Shown here: positions 23,955-32,109 of the stretch, one piece after another | Numbering within the stretch: the stretch's first letter is position 1 | Layout of the letters: the number at the start of each line of letters is the position of its first letter | Source: Marinilabiliaceae bacterium | Lineage (GTDB): Bacteria > Bacteroidota > Bacteroidia > Bacteroidales > Marinilabiliaceae | Direction of reading: 5' to 3' | Assembly: GCA_016342595.1 (NCBI GenBank) | Contig: JAEINY010000051.1 | Span: 1 to 32,138 of the forward strand | DNA length: 32,138 bases | Notes under the pieces: generated by a model | Databases searched by the model: none | Told to the model about the DNA's origin: nothing | Seen by the model: the letters and a program-made list of their open reading frames with translations, nothing else | Made by a program: the position numbers and the translations under genes

Positions 23955-24683
23955 ATGAAAAAAATAGCAATACTTCAATCCAATTACATTCCATGGAAAG
24001 GATATTTCGACATGATCAACATGGTGGATACTTTTGTTATTTATGACGAAGTACAGTACACAAAGAACGATTGGAGAAATAGAAACATTATTAAAACAAA
24101 ACAAGGTTTACAATGGTTAACAATTCCTTGCATGCAATATTCAATTGATCAAACAATCGATCAAACACAAATCAACCTTACAAATTGGAATAAAAAACAC
24201 TGGCAAACGATTAAAACAGTTTATGGTAAAGCGCCATTTTTTAATCAGTATAAAGCACTGTTTGAAGAACTCTATTTAAGCTGTAACTCAAATGCATTAT
24301 CAGAAATCAACTATCAGTTTATTAAAGCTATTACTGAGCTATTAGACATAAATACCAAGATCATATATTCAAAGGATTTAAATGTAACAGGGGAAAAATC
24401 AGAACGCCTGGTGAAAATCTGCCAAAAACTAAATACTGATATATACTTATCAGGCCCTGCAGCAAAAAACTACCTGAATGAATCCCTTTTTTCTGAAAAA
24501 AACATAAAAGTCGAATGGATGGATTACAGTGATTATAAAGCATATTCACAAATGCATCCTCCATTTGAACATGGTGTTTCCATCCTCGACCTTATTTTTA
24601 ACACTGGCGCTGAGTCTTTCAAATACTTGAAATCATTTTATCATGAAGAAACCATTCCTGTCCATAGTGATTCCTGTATATAA
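23955..24683 (+). CDS. WbqC family protein
   Basis: This 242-residue protein starts KIAILQSNYIPWKGYFDMINMVDTFVIYDEVQYTKNDWRNRN, the highly conserved start of WbqC-like proteins (read as QSNYIPWKGYFD, then YDEVQYTK.DWRNRN). SGPAAKNYLNESLF and the late WMDYSDYKAYSQ...HGVSILDLIFNTG blocks are also present. Length fits the family. Its biochemical function is not established to my knowledge, although it recurs in O-antigen loci beside amino-sugar genes. Here it heads a module with a WecE-type aminotransferase and an acyltransferase. Its 3' end overlaps the next gene by 41 nt. A promoter candidate lies just upstream. Confidence 0.92.
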   Translation: MKKIAILQSNYIPWKGYFDMINMVDTFVIYDEVQYTKNDWRNRNIIKTKQGLQWLTIPCMQYSIDQTIDQTQINLTNWNKKHWQTIKTVYGKAPFFNQYKALFEELYLSCNSNALSEINYQFIKAITELLDINTKIIYSKDLNVTGEKSERLVKICQKLNTDIYLSGPAAKNYLNESLFSEKNIKVEWMDYSDYKAYSQMHPPFEHGVSILDLIFNTGAESFKYLKSFYHEETIPVHSDSCI

Positions 24684-25569
24684 TGGGGAAGAAACCATTG
24701 AGAAACTGCATCAGCGAATTCAAGAATTCTGCAATTCCCATAAGCATACATATGAGGTAATATTTGTATGGGACTGCGGACCTGATAATTCATGGGAAGT
24801 TATATCACAACTCAAGAAACAGCATCCTACTTCAATAAAAGCTATACATCTGTCCCGAAATTTTGGACAACACAATGCACTAATCTGCGGATTTGAACAG
24901 GCACAAGGTGAATTTATTGTAACTATGGATGAGGATTTACAGCACCTACCTGAAGATATTGATTCATTGATTCATTACCAAAAAATAAACAATGCAGATG
25001 TTGTTTATGGCTTCCATAATCGACAAAACCATTCTCCTTTCAGAAATATCACCTCAAATCTTTTGAAAAGTCTTATTCAAATTGCTATCCCTAAATTACA
25101 CAAAAATTACTCGGCCTTTCGTCTGATAAAAGCTGATATAGCCAAAGCTTGTGTGAATATGCAAAATTCATACACTTTTCTAGATGGTTACCTTTCATGG
25201 ATTACCAATCGTTTTTGCTCATGCTCTACTAATCATCAGAAACGGATTGCTGGCGAAAGCTCATACACCTTTCGAAAATTACTGAGACACTCCATCAATA
25301 TCTTTACAACATTCTCCGATTTACCAATTAAGATGGTTTCGTGGCTGTCCATCTCTTTTTTGCTATTTGCAATAAGTTATTCAGGCTACGTTTTTATCCA
25401 AAAAACAGTTCTTAAAACTCTTATACCTGGTTATGCCAGCACTATTATTTTACTAAGTCTAGGTTTTGGTTCAGTACTTTTTGCACTTGGAATAATAGGC
25501 CAATATATTCATCGAATTAATCTAAAAACTACAAAACAACCGAATTATCACATTTCGGAAAATTTATGA
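24643..25569 (+). CDS. Membrane-anchored GT2 (ArnC/GtrB/DPM1-like polyprenyl-phosphate glycosyltransferase)
   Basis: This 308-residue protein has a GT2 domain: FLSIVIPVYNGEETI, then LSRNFGQHNALICGFE, and the metal site TM-D96-E97-D98-LQH, where DLQ is typical of the DPM1/ArnC/GtrB class. Two C-terminal membrane segments (about 228-250 and 262-290) follow a basic linker, as in GtrB. Such enzymes load a sugar onto undecaprenyl phosphate. The usual VDDGSPDNSW loop reads V-W43-D44-C45-G46-PDNSW, so one of the two acidic residues is replaced by Trp. The start overlaps wbqC by 41 nt; the stop overlaps the next ATG (ATGA). Confidence 0.88.
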   Translation: MKKPFLSIVIPVYNGEETIEKLHQRIQEFCNSHKHTYEVIFVWDCGPDNSWEVISQLKKQHPTSIKAIHLSRNFGQHNALICGFEQAQGEFIVTMDEDLQHLPEDIDSLIHYQKINNADVVYGFHNRQNHSPFRNITSNLLKSLIQIAIPKLHKNYSAFRLIKADIAKACVNMQNSYTFLDGYLSWITNRFCSCSTNHQKRIAGESSYTFRKLLRHSINIFTTFSDLPIKMVSWLSISFLLFAISYSGYVFIQKTVLKTLIPGYASTIILLSLGFGSVLFALGIIGQYIHRINLKTTKQPNYHISENL

Positions 25570-26210
25570 CTATGTTTAAATTTGGCATTATAGGATACGG
25601 GGATTTGGGAATTCAAATTGGCAATTTTCTTTTGGAAAAGGGGTATAAAAAAGAGGATATTTGCGTTTTCGATGATATAGCATTTAAAAATAAAATTCCA
25701 AATTCATATAGCTTTTCAGCTTATAAACAAGATTTATTTGCCCATTTATCTTTTTATTTAGGTTTGGGTTATCATAATCTGTTAACAAAAAGCAAAATCC
25801 TTTCTAATCTACTATCGTTAAAAAGAAAAGTTCCTGCTTTAATACATTACACTGCCTATGTTCATCCAACTTCAATTATTGAGGAAGGTGTCATTATTTA
25901 CCCCCAATCATGTATTTGCCAGGAAGTTACAATCAGGCAAGGCACACTAATTAACAACTCCGTAACTATTTCACATAACTCAACCATAGGAGCATCATGT
26001 TTCATTGCACCTGGTGCTGTTATATGTGGTAATACAAACATTGGCTCACTTTGCTTCATTGGTGCAGGTGTTAATATTTCGAACGGAATTAATATTGGCA
26101 AAAACTGCAAACTTTCGATCGGAACCACTTTAACGAAAGATATGCCGGATAACCATTCCCTGATAAATATCAAATCTCAATTAACAAATAAGCAATTAAA
26201 ATTGATATGA
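25566..26210 (+). CDS. NeuD/PglD-like acyltransferase
   Basis: This 214-residue protein has an N-terminal nucleotide-sugar-binding part (FKFGIIGYGDLGIQIGNFLLEKG, with GYGDLG) and a left-handed beta-helix C-terminus. The helix turns include VIIYPQSCICQEVTIRQGTLI, SVTISHNSTIGASCFIAPGAVICG, and IGSLCFIGAGVNISNG. The His in TISHNSTIG is at the expected catalytic position. It starts within ATGA of the previous gene, and its stop overlaps the wecE start by 4 nt. It likely acylates the 4-amino group made by WecE, comparable in role to RffC though of a different fold family. Acyl group unknown. Confidence 0.87.
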   Translation: MTMFKFGIIGYGDLGIQIGNFLLEKGYKKEDICVFDDIAFKNKIPNSYSFSAYKQDLFAHLSFYLGLGYHNLLTKSKILSNLLSLKRKVPALIHYTAYVHPTSIIEEGVIIYPQSCICQEVTIRQGTLINNSVTISHNSTIGASCFIAPGAVICGNTNIGSLCFIGAGVNISNGINIGKNCKLSIGTTLTKDMPDNHSLINIKSQLTNKQLKLI

Positions 26211-27337
26211 TCCCCTTCAACAAACCATATCTCACAGGCAAAGAAGCTCATTATTTATATCAAGCTGTATATTCAGGTCACATTAGTGGCAATGGTACAT
26301 ACACAAAACGTTGCCAGTCTTTTTTTGAAGAAAGATGGGGCTTTAAAAAAACCTTATTGACAACATCTTGTACTGATGCATTGGAGATGTGCGCCATATT
26401 ACTTAATATTCAATCTGGTGATGAAATAATTATGCCTTCTTACACCTTTGTAAGTACAGCTTTAGCCTTTATACGTCAAGGTGCAAGAATAGTGTTTGCC
26501 GATAGTAGATTAGATCATCCGGGTATAGACGAAAACAAAATAGAAGCTCTAATTACAAAAAAAACTAAAGCCATTGTGACTGTTCATTACGCTGGAGTTG
26601 CTTGTGATATGGATAAGATAATGACCTTGGCAAATAAATACAGTTTATATGTTGTTGAAGATGCTGCTCAAGCAATTGCCAGTTATTACAAAGGAAAACC
26701 TCTTGGCAGCATAGGTCATTTGGGTTGTTTTAGCTTTCATGAAACAAAAAACATCCAATGTGGCGAAGGGGGCTTGCTAGCTATTAATGATGATCAATTC
26801 ATTAAACGTGCAGAAATTATTTGGGAAAAAGGAACCAACAGAGCTGAGTTTTTCAGGGGTGAAGTCAATAAATACAGCTGGGTAGATACAGGTAGTAGTT
26901 TTTTACCTAGCGAATTAAATGCTTCCTTTTTATTCGCTCAACTAGAAAATATTGAATCGATCCAAAATCGACGCAAAGAAATATGGCAAATATACTTTGA
27001 AGGGCTTAAACACCTTTCAGACAAACACCATATATTCGGACCACACCTACCTCAAAGCGCAACAAATAATGGACATATGTTTTACCTTCTTTGCAATGAT
27101 GCACAAGAAAGATCAGACTTAATTGCATATTTAAAAAACCATAAGGTACATGCTGTATTTCATTACTTAAGCCTGCACAGTAGTAATTACTATGCAAAAA
27201 AGCATGATGGAAGAAAACTGCCAAATTCAGATAGGTATACTGATTGTTTATTGAGATTACCTTTTCATTTACATTTAAGCAATACTGATTTAAAAGAAAT
27301 CATTCAAACTATTACAACTTTTTTCAATGAAAAATAA
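26207..27337 (+). CDS. wecE: dTDP-4-amino-4,6-dideoxygalactose transaminase (WecE/RffA type)
   Basis: The 376-residue sequence follows E. coli WecE closely: MIPFNKPYLTGKEAHYL, the TRRCQ-like YTKRCQSFFEERWG, LLTTSCTDALEMCA, GDEIIMPSYTFVSTALAF, VHYAGVACDMDKIM, VVEDAAQAI and SFHETK181 with the PLP lysine. EKGTNRAEFFRGEVNKYSWVDTGSS and HMFYLL...AVFHYLSLHSS are also shared. It converts dTDP-4-keto-6-deoxyglucose to dTDP-4-amino-4,6-dideoxygalactose (Fuc4N precursor). The dTDP-glucose pathway genes (rmlA, rmlB) must be elsewhere. Overlaps the acyltransferase by 4 nt and the membrane protein by 11 nt. Confidence 0.94.
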   Translation: MIPFNKPYLTGKEAHYLYQAVYSGHISGNGTYTKRCQSFFEERWGFKKTLLTTSCTDALEMCAILLNIQSGDEIIMPSYTFVSTALAFIRQGARIVFADSRLDHPGIDENKIEALITKKTKAIVTVHYAGVACDMDKIMTLANKYSLYVVEDAAQAIASYYKGKPLGSIGHLGCFSFHETKNIQCGEGGLLAINDDQFIKRAEIIWEKGTNRAEFFRGEVNKYSWVDTGSSFLPSELNASFLFAQLENIESIQNRRKEIWQIYFEGLKHLSDKHHIFGPHLPQSATNNGHMFYLLCNDAQERSDLIAYLKNHKVHAVFHYLSLHSSNYYAKKHDGRKLPNSDRYTDCLLRLPFHLHLSNTDLKEIIQTITTFFNEK

Positions 27338-29291
27338 ATTAATTCAACATTTCTTTATTAACATTCTTTTTCTATTTGTTTGCCTTATTCTACCAATCTT
27401 ATTTCATACACTAAGTCTCAAAAGCAGTATATTAGTTACCATTACATTTATGGGTATTGGCTTTATTGGTAGCTCTGTATTATTATCATCTAATACTATT
27501 AAAGAAAGCCTGATATTCTGGTCGCTATCATATATTGTTGGAGGCCTCATTATTGGTATAATTAGCATATTTATTTCCTATTCTACTTTACTTCTCATAT
27601 TCCCTTTATTGATTATTTTGGCGGGTATTATTTGGCTAAAAAAGGGAAAGTTAATTCAAACCCTCAGATTTGAAATCCAATGGAGTTCTATCTTTCTCAC
27701 ATTATGTATTATTCTTTGCTATATTTTTATTGATAGCGATATTCATCAAGGTATGTCTATCATCCCATTTCAATCAAAAGGAGGCTTACCTGATCCTTAT
27801 TTTTTTACATTAGTTACACATTCACTATCTGTTGATTCACCACTTAATTCTTTCTACGACCAAGGTGGTGCTATTAACTATCAAATTGTTTCATTTATTA
27901 TTCCAGCTTTTTTCACCAAGCTATTATCAATTCCCGCGCAGGTTTCTTTATGGGGCATTTGGATGCCAGTATATAAACTATTTGGATATATATTATTAGC
28001 TTCTGGCATTCTTAATACAGTCAACAATAGGTCATTCACCGGACAATGGTGGTCACTACCATCTGTTATATTATTATTGATAGCCCTAGCTCCTATCAAT
28101 CCTAAATATATACTCAACTTCGAAATATCAAAGATTGTCTTTTTAGGAACTGGTTATTTATTGCCAGGTGGAAATCCTCCTTTTACTATGGCATTTGCTA
28201 TAATAGGTACAGTATTAATACTATTTAACCAATCTAAATGGAAAGTCTATGATGCCACTATTTATATAGTATTTATATCTTTATTAGTTGGCGCAAAAAC
28301 CGCTATGTATTTGCCATTTGGTATTTACATTGGTATCCGCTCAATTTGGCAATACAAAACTAATAGAGCTCGATTCATTTATACGATCATAAGTATAATA
28401 CCAGCTGGTGCAATATACTATCTCCTATTTAGCAATAGCGAAGGTCTTATACAAATAAGATTTGCTCCTGGTTACTACATTGAATACTTTAATCAGCTCA
28501 TAGGAAACCAAAACATATTATTTGGTAGTGTTGTCATGATTGGCTCATTAATAATTTGGGGCAGCATTCGGTTAGTTATTATCATGATTGGCTTCTTTAA
28601 TGCAAGGAAAGCATGCTTGGAGCAAACCTGTGCAGTACTTGTTGCACTAGGTTGTACAATTGCATTACCTCTATTACTTCGATTTGAATTAATGGCCCCT
28701 AAAGGTACTCTTCTGCAAGATGTTTCTTTTGACTTAATTCAATTTATCAGAGCAGCTTATTTTTTATTAACTATATCATCTATCACTATTTTATTTGATA
28801 TTACTCCAAAAAATAAAATAATAGGGAAATCACTATATTATAGTTTCTTTGCTTATTGTCTATTAACATTATCCTCTAATATCGCAAGATTGACATCGGT
28901 CAAAATTCAGGAAGAAGATCAAACATGGCGTAATGAAGTTCGAAAGGAGATAAATCTAAAAAGCAATAATCATTCCTGCTATGCAATTTATGCAAACCAC
29001 AAGTATTCAGGTCAATTATTAGCAGCAGAAGGCATTGGTCCTTGGTGGTATACAAGTAAAAGGAATGATGGTTCGGGTTATATTATGACTAATAAAAATT
29101 TCTATCGAAGTATTGTAATGGAACAATTATTAAATAAGGCTCACCCTGAAATTAATTTTACAACAATGAAAACAGAAGGTGTTACTTCAATTATTGCTAC
29201 ACCGTATACGAAAGCTACTTTTGATTATTATAAAAGTTTAAACCTTTTAATACAACAAAATGGTAACAAATGGGTTTTTCAAATAAAATAG
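27327..29291 (+). CDS. Large polytopic membrane protein, possible GT-C glycosyltransferase
   Basis: This 654-residue protein has many hydrophobic segments from residue about 8 to 515 (I estimate 12-14) and a soluble tail (about 530-654). An external loop between membrane segments reads SDIHQGMSIIPFQSKGGLPDPYFFTLVTHSL, with acidic residues where GT-C enzymes hold their catalytic loop. No family is securely recognised. The tail (ASNHKYSG-like, GPWWYTSKRNDGSGY) resembles the soluble ends of membrane glycosyltransferases that bind acceptors outside the membrane. Its coupling to a GT2 of the polyprenyl-phosphate type suggests it moves the lipid-linked sugar onto the glycan. A polymerase role is the main alternative. 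Confidence 0.6.
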   Translation: MKNKLIQHFFINILFLFVCLILPILFHTLSLKSSILVTITFMGIGFIGSSVLLSSNTIKESLIFWSLSYIVGGLIIGIISIFISYSTLLLIFPLLIILAGIIWLKKGKLIQTLRFEIQWSSIFLTLCIILCYIFIDSDIHQGMSIIPFQSKGGLPDPYFFTLVTHSLSVDSPLNSFYDQGGAINYQIVSFIIPAFFTKLLSIPAQVSLWGIWMPVYKLFGYILLASGILNTVNNRSFTGQWWSLPSVILLLIALAPINPKYILNFEISKIVFLGTGYLLPGGNPPFTMAFAIIGTVLILFNQSKWKVYDATIYIVFISLLVGAKTAMYLPFGIYIGIRSIWQYKTNRARFIYTIISIIPAGAIYYLLFSNSEGLIQIRFAPGYYIEYFNQLIGNQNILFGSVVMIGSLIIWGSIRLVIIMIGFFNARKACLEQTCAVLVALGCTIALPLLLRFELMAPKGTLLQDVSFDLIQFIRAAYFLLTISSITILFDITPKNKIIGKSLYYSFFAYCLLTLSSNIARLTSVKIQEEDQTWRNEVRKEINLKSNNHSCYAIYANHKYSGQLLAAEGIGPWWYTSKRNDGSGYIMTNKNFYRSIVMEQLLNKAHPEINFTTMKTEGVTSIIATPYTKATFDYYKSLNLLIQQNGNKWVFQIK

Positions 29292-29535
29292 CTTTTAGAT
29301 TAAAACCCAATTAGAAGGTTATATGATACCACTAGTCCTAAAACGATCCACTAACTATCAGGATTTTAAACTCATTGCTATTATGGCCATATTTCTCAAT
29401 TCCTATATGAATTATCCATTTACTTCTAAACGTTACCACTCTAAAATACTACAGCATAAAGTGAAAACAATTCACCTCTTGGCTCCAAAATAATAATTCC
29501 TTAACTCTATCTCTTACACCCTAGATACTATTGTC

Positions 29536-30591
29536 ATGCACATCCTATACATCGGCCAATACGACTCTGGCACCACCAGTAAAATGCGTGCCGATCAGCT
29601 CAAACAAATACTGGAGGCTGAAAACTCATTACCCGTCACCTTCAATATCATTGATACCCATATCCCCTTTAACCAAAGCCATCGCCTATGGCGCTCTATG
29701 GGCTTTCGTTATAAGAGAGGACCACTGATTAAAAGGGTCAATAAATATATAGCAAAAAAGGTATCAATTCTCAAGACTCAAAACTCAAGACACTTTGATT
29801 TAATATGGGTGGATAAAGCTATCTTCCTCACTCCAAAAACAACAACCTACCTCGGAACACTTACTGATAAACTGGTGCACTTTACTCCCGACCCGGCTTT
29901 TACCTTTCACAAATCGCATCTATTCAAGGCATCATTACCTACTTATGATTATGCTATTACCACAAAAGCCTATGAATTAAAATACTTTGAACAATACCTT
30001 AATAAAGAACGAATTATGTATGCTACTCAGGGTTTTGATAAAAACCTTCATCAGCCTTTAACAGCATTTGAAGCAAAAAAGAAAGGCCTACTATTTATTG
30101 GTCATCATGAAAAAGAACGTGAAACAGTTTTCCAAAGGTTGATTAAAGAAAGTATTCATGTTAGCATTGCAGGAATCAAATGGGAGGCATTCGTTAATAA
30201 AAATAAAAATAACCAATACCTCCATTATTTAGGCAAAGGGATTTATGGTGAAGACTATGTAAAAACACTATCTGCCTATCAATTTTCATGGGGCTCTGTA
30301 TCAAAATGGATACCTGAACTTCACACCACCCGCACCTTTGAGATACCAGCTTGTGGTACAGCCTTAATTACTGAGTGTAACAAAGAAACCACTGTGTTTT
30401 TCACTGATGAGGAGGCTATCTTTTATGATAGTGTTGATGAAATAATTGAAAAAATTAAATACTATCAGACCCACTCTATTGAGTTAGAAGCTTTGACAAA
30501 AAAAGGAATGGAGCGTGTGCATACTGATGGTCGGGATTATGAAAGTATACTAAAGAAGGTGTTGGATGAGATTGGATTAATAAGTCAGTAA
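29536..30591 (+). CDS. CgeB-like / group 1 glycosyltransferase
   Basis: The protein has 351 residues. MHILYIGQYDSGTTSKMRADQLKQIL is the first Rossmann strand. FDLIWVDKAIFLTPKTTTYL and LVHFTPDPAF match CgeB-like proteins, GLLFIGHHEKERETVFQRLI begins the second domain, and the C-terminal ELHTTRTFEIPACGTALITECNKET is the characteristic donor-site block (RxFEIPACG). It sits alone between two gaps (29292-29535 and 30592-30762) with no clear promoter. A 3-unit heptad array (29770-29790) encodes LKTQNSR in the N-terminal domain. The gene's first 150 bases are GC-richer than the rest of the cluster's core. Confidence 0.88.
   Translation: MHILYIGQYDSGTTSKMRADQLKQILEAENSLPVTFNIIDTHIPFNQSHRLWRSMGFRYKRGPLIKRVNKYIAKKVSILKTQNSRHFDLIWVDKAIFLTPKTTTYLGTLTDKLVHFTPDPAFTFHKSHLFKASLPTYDYAITTKAYELKYFEQYLNKERIMYATQGFDKNLHQPLTAFEAKKKGLLFIGHHEKERETVFQRLIKESIHVSIAGIKWEAFVNKNKNNQYLHYLGKGIYGEDYVKTLSAYQFSWGSVSKWIPELHTTRTFEIPACGTALITECNKETTVFFTDEEAIFYDSVDEIIEKIKYYQTHSIELEALTKKGMERVHTDGRDYESILKKVLDEIGLISQ
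29770..29790 (+). repeat. Heptanucleotide array inside CgeB-like gene
   Basis: CTCAAGA, CTCAAAA, CTCAAGA in tandem: three units, 21 bp, so seven codons in frame. It is the same type of short heptad insertion as in the 22368-23729 gene, with a different unit. It lies between an N-terminal helix and the HFDLIWVDK strand, a likely surface loop. Confidence 0.65.
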
Positions 30592-30762
30592 TTTTTTTAG
30601 GGTGAATGGAATATTTGGCTCAGTTTATCTCCGCTTTAAACTAATGTCTTAATAAGCTATAAATCCATTGTCTCTTGTTCTGATAAGCCAAAATCATATC
30701 TTTACTACAATGAAGCAGGCTTGTACAAATAATCGTGTAACTTTAACCCCTATTCTTTTTCC

Positions 30763-32109
30763 ATGATAGCAAACCTCCAACAAGAAAAAGGCATCTTCTG
30801 GATACTACCCATAGCCTTGGCTCTTAATCTCATCATGGGCATTCAGGGCTGGACCTCCATCGGCCTTGCCTTTACTGGCTTTTACATTCTACAAGTCATT
30901 CATAAGATGGGCCACAAAATTCCCATCATTGATTTAATGACTACACTAGCCTCTTTGCAATGGATTGTAGGTCCTTATATCGATTACCACAATGGCAGTA
31001 GTCACTACAAGTATTATATGTATGTGCCAGAAGAACAATATATGGCTTTTGCCGTACCGGCTATTATCGCCTTTCGTTTAGGCACTTTGTTTTTTAAGGA
31101 TCATTCCAATCTGGAAGATATTGGCCAACGCGTTATTAACTTGCTTAATAACTACCCAAAATTACCTTATGTTTTCATTATTGCGGGTCTGATTATTCCT
31201 TACCTCAATGCTTTTATTCCGGCAGGTTTACGCTTTGTTTTCTTCCTTTTATCCAACGTCAAATACGTGGGCGTTATCTACCTGCTTTTTTCGGACAAGC
31301 CTAACCGCTGGCCAATATTTATGATTGTAATGGCTATTACGGCATTAGGCTCAATTGCTTCAGGTATGTTCCATGATCTATTATTATGGGCCATGTTAAC
31401 TTTCACTTTTGTTGCCAGAGAGCTAAAACTCTCTTATAGCTCAAAAATGGTTATTGCCCTTATTGGCATGTTTCTGGCCATTACCATCCAATCGGTAAAG
31501 CATGAGTATAGAGATATCATCCACAAAGGCTATGGGGGAAATAAAGTCAGTCTGTTTCTTGGTTTAGCAGCCGATAACTGGTCGAGTGGCCGCATTGTCA
31601 CCCCTTCATCCGAAGATGATATGAATGCCCGCCTTAATCAGGGTTGGATTATTTCAGCAGTAATGAAGCACATACCTGAATACGAACCTTATGCAGGCGG
31701 TTCAACAATTATTGAAGGAATTGAAGCTGCATTGTTACCCCGATTCTTGGCACCTAACAAGAAGAAAGCTGGTGGACGGGAGAACTTTATGAAATACACA
31801 GGCTTACCATTAGGAGAAAATACCAGTATGGGTATCTCTCTAGCCGGTGAGGGCTATGCCAATTATGGCGTCTATGGGGGTATCTTCTTTATGTTTTGCT
31901 GGGGATTATTTATTGGATGGTTCTGGCAAAAGTTGAGTAATTGGAGCTTTTTTTACCCTACTTTATTAATTTGGAGTCCCATATTATTCTTACAGGTAAT
32001 TAAAGCAGAAACCGAATTTGTGGTGGTGCTCAATCACCTGATCAAAGCCAGTGTGTTAGTATTTGGCTTGTTGTGGTTTATTAAGCGGCAATGGGGGATT
32101 CGAATATAG
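30763..32109 (+). CDS. Oligosaccharide repeat-unit polymerase-like membrane protein (Wzy-like)
   Basis: This 448-residue protein has about ten membrane segments, a large hydrophilic loop (about 255-345) and a characteristic late block with LGENTSMGISLAGEGYANYGVYGG, then a last pair of membrane segments. The G-E-x-Y-x-N-Y-G-x-x-G-G pattern is typical of Wzy-type O-antigen and exopolysaccharide polymerases. It would polymerise undecaprenyl-linked repeat units in the periplasm. That function normally accompanies Wzx, not an ABC exporter, so it may serve another glycan or a locus continuing to the right. A weak TAACTTTA sequence at 30738-30745 could be a promoter -7 element. Assignment rests on topology and motif. 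Confidence 0.72.
   Translation: MIANLQQEKGIFWILPIALALNLIMGIQGWTSIGLAFTGFYILQVIHKMGHKIPIIDLMTTLASLQWIVGPYIDYHNGSSHYKYYMYVPEEQYMAFAVPAIIAFRLGTLFFKDHSNLEDIGQRVINLLNNYPKLPYVFIIAGLIIPYLNAFIPAGLRFVFFLLSNVKYVGVIYLLFSDKPNRWPIFMIVMAITALGSIASGMFHDLLLWAMLTFTFVARELKLSYSSKMVIALIGMFLAITIQSVKHEYRDIIHKGYGGNKVSLFLGLAADNWSSGRIVTPSSEDDMNARLNQGWIISAVMKHIPEYEPYAGGSTIIEGIEAALLPRFLAPNKKKAGGRENFMKYTGLPLGENTSMGISLAGEGYANYGVYGGIFFMFCWGLFIGWFWQKLSNWSFFYPTLLIWSPILFLQVIKAETEFVVVLNHLIKASVLVFGLLWFIKRQWGIRI

Noticed and set aside
29323..29493. 56-codon ORF in the 244-nt gap before the CgeB-like gene, with AGAAGG just upstream
   Set aside because: The Shine-Dalgarno-like match is suggestive, but most genes here lack one, and the peptide (hydrophobic middle, basic end) matches nothing I know. 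Left out of the gene list; the rest of the gap 29292-29535 shows nothing else.
30592..30762. 171-nt gap before the wzy-like gene
   Set aside because: Only a weak TAACTTTA -7-like sequence with no properly spaced -33 box; not enough to call a promoter.
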